NCBI GenBank assembly: GCA_964523405.1
Contig: CAZGAQ010000068.1
Location: forward strand, 1-8,294
Length of the DNA: 8,294 bases
Reading direction: 5' to 3'
DNA from: CAZGAQ01 sp964523405
GTDB lineage: Bacteria; Planctomycetota; Phycisphaerae; UBA1845; Fen-1342
Positions 6,789-8,294 of this stretch are shown here, one piece after another. Numbering within the stretch: position 1 is the first letter of the stretch; every line of letters begins with the position of its first letter. Below the pieces are notes generated by a model. The model had not been told where the DNA came from. It saw nothing but the letters and a program-made list of their open reading frames with translations, and did not search any database. The position numbers were made by a program, and so were the translations under genes.

Positions 6789-6812
6789 GCGGCGGGCGAG
6801 GATGCCCGCCGC
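6789..6812. terminator. Hairpin between convergent genes
   Basis: GCGGCGGGC (6789-6797) and GCCCGCCGC (6804-6812) form a perfect 9-bp stem around the loop gaggat, in the 62-base gap between the small membrane protein stop (6764) and the lysS stop (6827). The position suits a bidirectional terminator. There is no T run on either side, so termination would not be of the canonical intrinsic type. It could instead be a dispersed intergenic palindrome. Confidence 0.5.
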
Positions 6813-6826
6813 ACGCCGGGGTCGGT

Positions 6827-8294
6827 TCAGGCTTGCGGGCGCTGCAGGGGGAAGAGCAGCACGTCGCGAATGCTCTGCGAGCCGGTGAGGAGCATGACGA
6901 GGCGGTCGATGCCGATGCCCAAGCCGCCGGCGGGGGGCATGGCGTGCTCCAGGGCTTCGACGAAGTCGTCGTCCATGACACGCATGGTCTCGTCGCCTTC
7001 GCCCTCGACCTGCGCGGTGAGGTTCTCCCGCTGGATTTCGGGGTCATTCAGCTCGCTGTAGGCGTTGCCCATCTCCATGCCGTTGAGAAAGACCTCGAAG
7101 CGCAGGGCATAGCGCGGGTCGTGCGGGTCGCGGCGCGTCAGCGGGCAGAGCGGGGCGGGGTAGTCGATGACGAAAGTCGGGTTGATGAGATTGTGCTCGA
7201 CGGTCTCTTCGAAGAGGGCGTTGACGAGCAGGACGTGGTCGATCTGCACCGGGCCCGCACTCCCCTCCCTCTTAGGGAGGGGTTGGGGGAGGGTGGAGGC
7301 GCTCGCACCTGCGGAGCCTGTACCCCCTTGTAGTCCCCCCTGAGAAGGGGGACGGTTATCGGCCGTCGGCGCTGCCGTTGCAGTTGCCGTTGCGGCTGCC
7401 GTTGCCGCCACGGCGGCGGCCGCGGCGCGTTCGATCTTGCCGAGCAGGCCGATGTCGCGGGCCTTCTGCAGGACGGCGGCGTGGTCATCGATGTCCACGC
7501 CGGCGTACTCGCGGACGAGGTCGGCGTAACGGCGGCGCGGCCAAGGCGTGGTGTAGTCGATTTCGCGGTCGCCGAACTGGATCTTCGTGCTGCCGATGAC
7601 GTCGCGCGCGGCGCCGGCGATGATCGCCTCGGTGATGTCCATCATGTCGTGGTAGTCGCCGTACGCCTGGTACAGCTCGAGCATGGTGAATTCGGGGTTG
7701 TGTCGCGGGCTGATGCCTTCGTTGCGGAAGCAGCGGGCGAATTCGTAGACGCGTTCGAGGCCGCCGACGAGGCAGCGCTTGAGGTAGAGCTCGGGGGAGA
7801 TGCGCAAATACAGATCCATGTCGAGCGTGTTGTGGTGCGTCATGAACGGCCGCGCGGCGGCGCCGCCGTAGATCGGCTGCAGGACGGGCGTCTCGACCTC
7901 GATGAAGTTGCGCTCGGCGAGGACCTTGCGGACATGGGCGATGATGCGGGCCCGCGTGACGAAGATGTCGCGCGACTCGGGATTGGCGAACAAGTCGACG
8001 TAGCGGCGGCGATAGCGGGCCTCGACGTCGGTGAGGCCGTGCCACTTCTCCGGCGGCGGGCGGACGGCTTTGCTGAGAATGCTGAAGCGGTCGGTCCAGA
8101 GCGTGAGCTCACCGGTCTTGGTGCGGCCGAGGCGGCCTTCAGCGGCCACGATGTCACCGAGGTCAATGAGCTTGGCGAGCTTCCAGACCAGTTCAGGGGC
8201 GGTTAGCTCCTTGATCCCCTCCCTCTCAGGGAGGGGTTGGGCGAGGGTAGCGGCGCCGGCACTCGTGGAGCCTGTACCCCCCTGTAGTCCCCCC
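6827..8294 (-). CDS. lysS: Lysyl-tRNA synthetase, class II (5' end outside window)
   Basis: LysRS (EC 6.1.1.6) charges tRNA-Lys with lysine using ATP, in the cytoplasm. The frame runs off the right edge, leaving 488 codons visible. The GTG at 8149 is an internal Val codon in GDIVAAEGRLGR, not the start: the upstream codons in frame (LVWKLAKLIDLGDI) continue the OB fold. The start of the OB-fold domain is missing. Conserved blocks include GGAAARPF, motif 2 around FRNEG...NPEFTMLELY (about 7670-7730), GNAYSELNDP, and motif 3 GLGIGIDRLVML followed by IRDVLLFP. All are intact, so the enzyme should be active. It differs from the family by about 60 extra residues between LLGKIER and the LFEETVEHNL block (an Ala/Thr tract plus a translated palindromic repeat), and by a second translated repeat copy at the window edge. 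The gene is convergent with the small membrane protein gene. Confidence 0.96.
   Translation of the reverse strand, partial: GGLQGGTGSTSAGAATLAQPLPEREGIKELTAPELVWKLAKLIDLGDIVAAEGRLGRTKTGELTLWTDRFSILSKAVRPPPEKWHGLTDVEARYRRRYVDLFANPESRDIFVTRARIIAHVRKVLAERNFIEVETPVLQPIYGGAAARPFMTHHNTLDMDLYLRISPELYLKRCLVGGLERVYEFARCFRNEGISPRHNPEFTMLELYQAYGDYHDMMDITEAIIAGAARDVIGSTKIQFGDREIDYTTPWPRRRYADLVREYAGVDIDDHAAVLQKARDIGLLGKIERAAAAAVAATAAATATATAAPTADNRPPSQGGLQGGTGSAGASASTLPQPLPKREGSAGPVQIDHVLLVNALFEETVEHNLINPTFVIDYPAPLCPLTRRDPHDPRYALRFEVFLNGMEMGNAYSELNDPEIQRENLTAQVEGEGDETMRVMDDDFVEALEHAMPPAGGLGIGIDRLVMLLTGSQSIRDVLLFPLQRPQA
7261..7353 (-). repeat. Palindromic repeat, copy A, translated within lysS
   Basis: The element runs from a 9-bp hairpin (CCCCTCCCT 7262-7270, loop ctt, AGGGAGGGG 7274-7282) to a 7-bp hairpin (GTCCCCC 7333-7339, 7-base loop, GGGGGAC 7347-7353). 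Its first 80 bases (7261-7340) align without gaps to copy B at the window edge, with 70 identical. In the lysS frame it encodes a peptide containing GGLQGGTGS and QPLPKREG. Stops inside it close all three plus-strand frames and one minus frame, so lysS uses one of only two open frames. The exact ends and any target duplication cannot be fixed from this window. Confidence 0.88.
7374..7409. repeat. Imperfect GCCGTT hexamer repeat in lysS
   Basis: Six hexamers in a row follow the pattern GCCGTT: units 1, 3 and 5 are exact, and units 2, 4 and 6 are GCAGTT, GCGGCT and GCCGCC. On the minus strand they encode alternating Ala-Thr, continuing into an Ala tract. The repeat lies beside palindromic copy A and enlarges the same loop of LysRS. 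Its 6-base unit keeps the reading frame whatever the copy number. Confidence 0.75.
8215..8294 (-). repeat. Palindromic repeat, copy B, cut by the window edge
   Basis: This copy starts with the same 9-bp hairpin as copy A (CCCCTCCCT 8216-8224, loop ctc, AGGGAGGGG 8228-8236) and aligns to it over 80 bases with 10 mismatches and no gaps. It has the same orientation and the same reading frame of lysS, encoding GGLQGGTGS ... QPLPEREG immediately before the KELTAPELVWKLAKL segment of the OB fold. The second hairpin lies beyond the edge. Confidence 0.88.

Noticed and set aside
6706..6888. Plus-strand 60-codon frame across the convergent gap
   Set aside because: It overlaps the end of the small membrane protein and the end of lysS, is Arg/Ala-rich, and has no domain pattern.
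7138..7488. 116-codon minus-strand frame across the lysS insertion
   Set aside because: It is simply the second frame left open by the palindromic repeat. Its product is Pro/Arg/Ser-rich and the overlapping lysS frame is conserved on both sides.
8147..8149. GTG at 8149 as the lysS start codon
   Set aside because: The same frame continues upstream to the window edge and encodes recognisable OB-fold sequence (KLIDLGDI), so this GTG is an internal valine.

Overview
The window is GC-rich bacterial chromosomal DNA. The GyrA and lysyl-tRNA synthetase sequences have a Planctomycetota-like flavour (for example the Tyr-Pro pair in the GyrA quinolone pocket and the planctomycete-style CPLTRR stretch of LysRS). 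That lineage call is an inference from remembered family patterns, not from a search.

Layout from left to right. Bases 1-135 hold no gene I can support. A minus-strand gene (136-654) encodes a 172-residue protein of unknown function with four short xFxG-type repeats. A 303-base divergent intergenic region (655-957) carries two long G runs and a consensus-like promoter pointing toward gyrA. A plus-strand series then follows: gyrA (958-3678, DNA gyrase subunit A), a secreted cyclophilin-type prolyl isomerase (3849-4619), an aspartate:alanine-exchanger-family membrane protein with two RCK_C domains (4763-6391), and a small two-helix membrane protein (6459-6764). Gaps of 170, 143 and 67 bases separate these genes, so a single operon is possible but not shown. 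The third gap, before the exchanger gene, is not empty: a 13-bp stem enclosing a second hairpin lies between the cyclophilin and the exchanger. A 9-bp hairpin (6789-6812) then separates the plus-strand series from the convergent lysS (6827 to the right edge, minus strand, N-terminus outside the window).

The most interesting content is in lysS. The gene carries two copies of the same roughly 80-92-base palindromic repeat, about 950 bases apart, in the same orientation and read in the same frame, so both are translated into related peptides (GGLQGGTGS ... QPLPxREG). One copy sits in the anticodon-binding OB-fold region and the other in the catalytic half, next to an Ala/Thr-rich hexamer repeat, while all class II synthetase motifs remain intact. 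This looks like a protein-tolerated mobile palindromic element, comparable in behaviour to the Rickettsia palindromic elements. The window also ends inside the second copy, as would be expected if assembly broke at a high-copy repeat.

The genes do not form one pathway. They are mostly housekeeping functions: DNA supercoiling, envelope protein folding, transport and tRNA charging. I see no defence system, CRISPR array, transposase, tRNA or rRNA.
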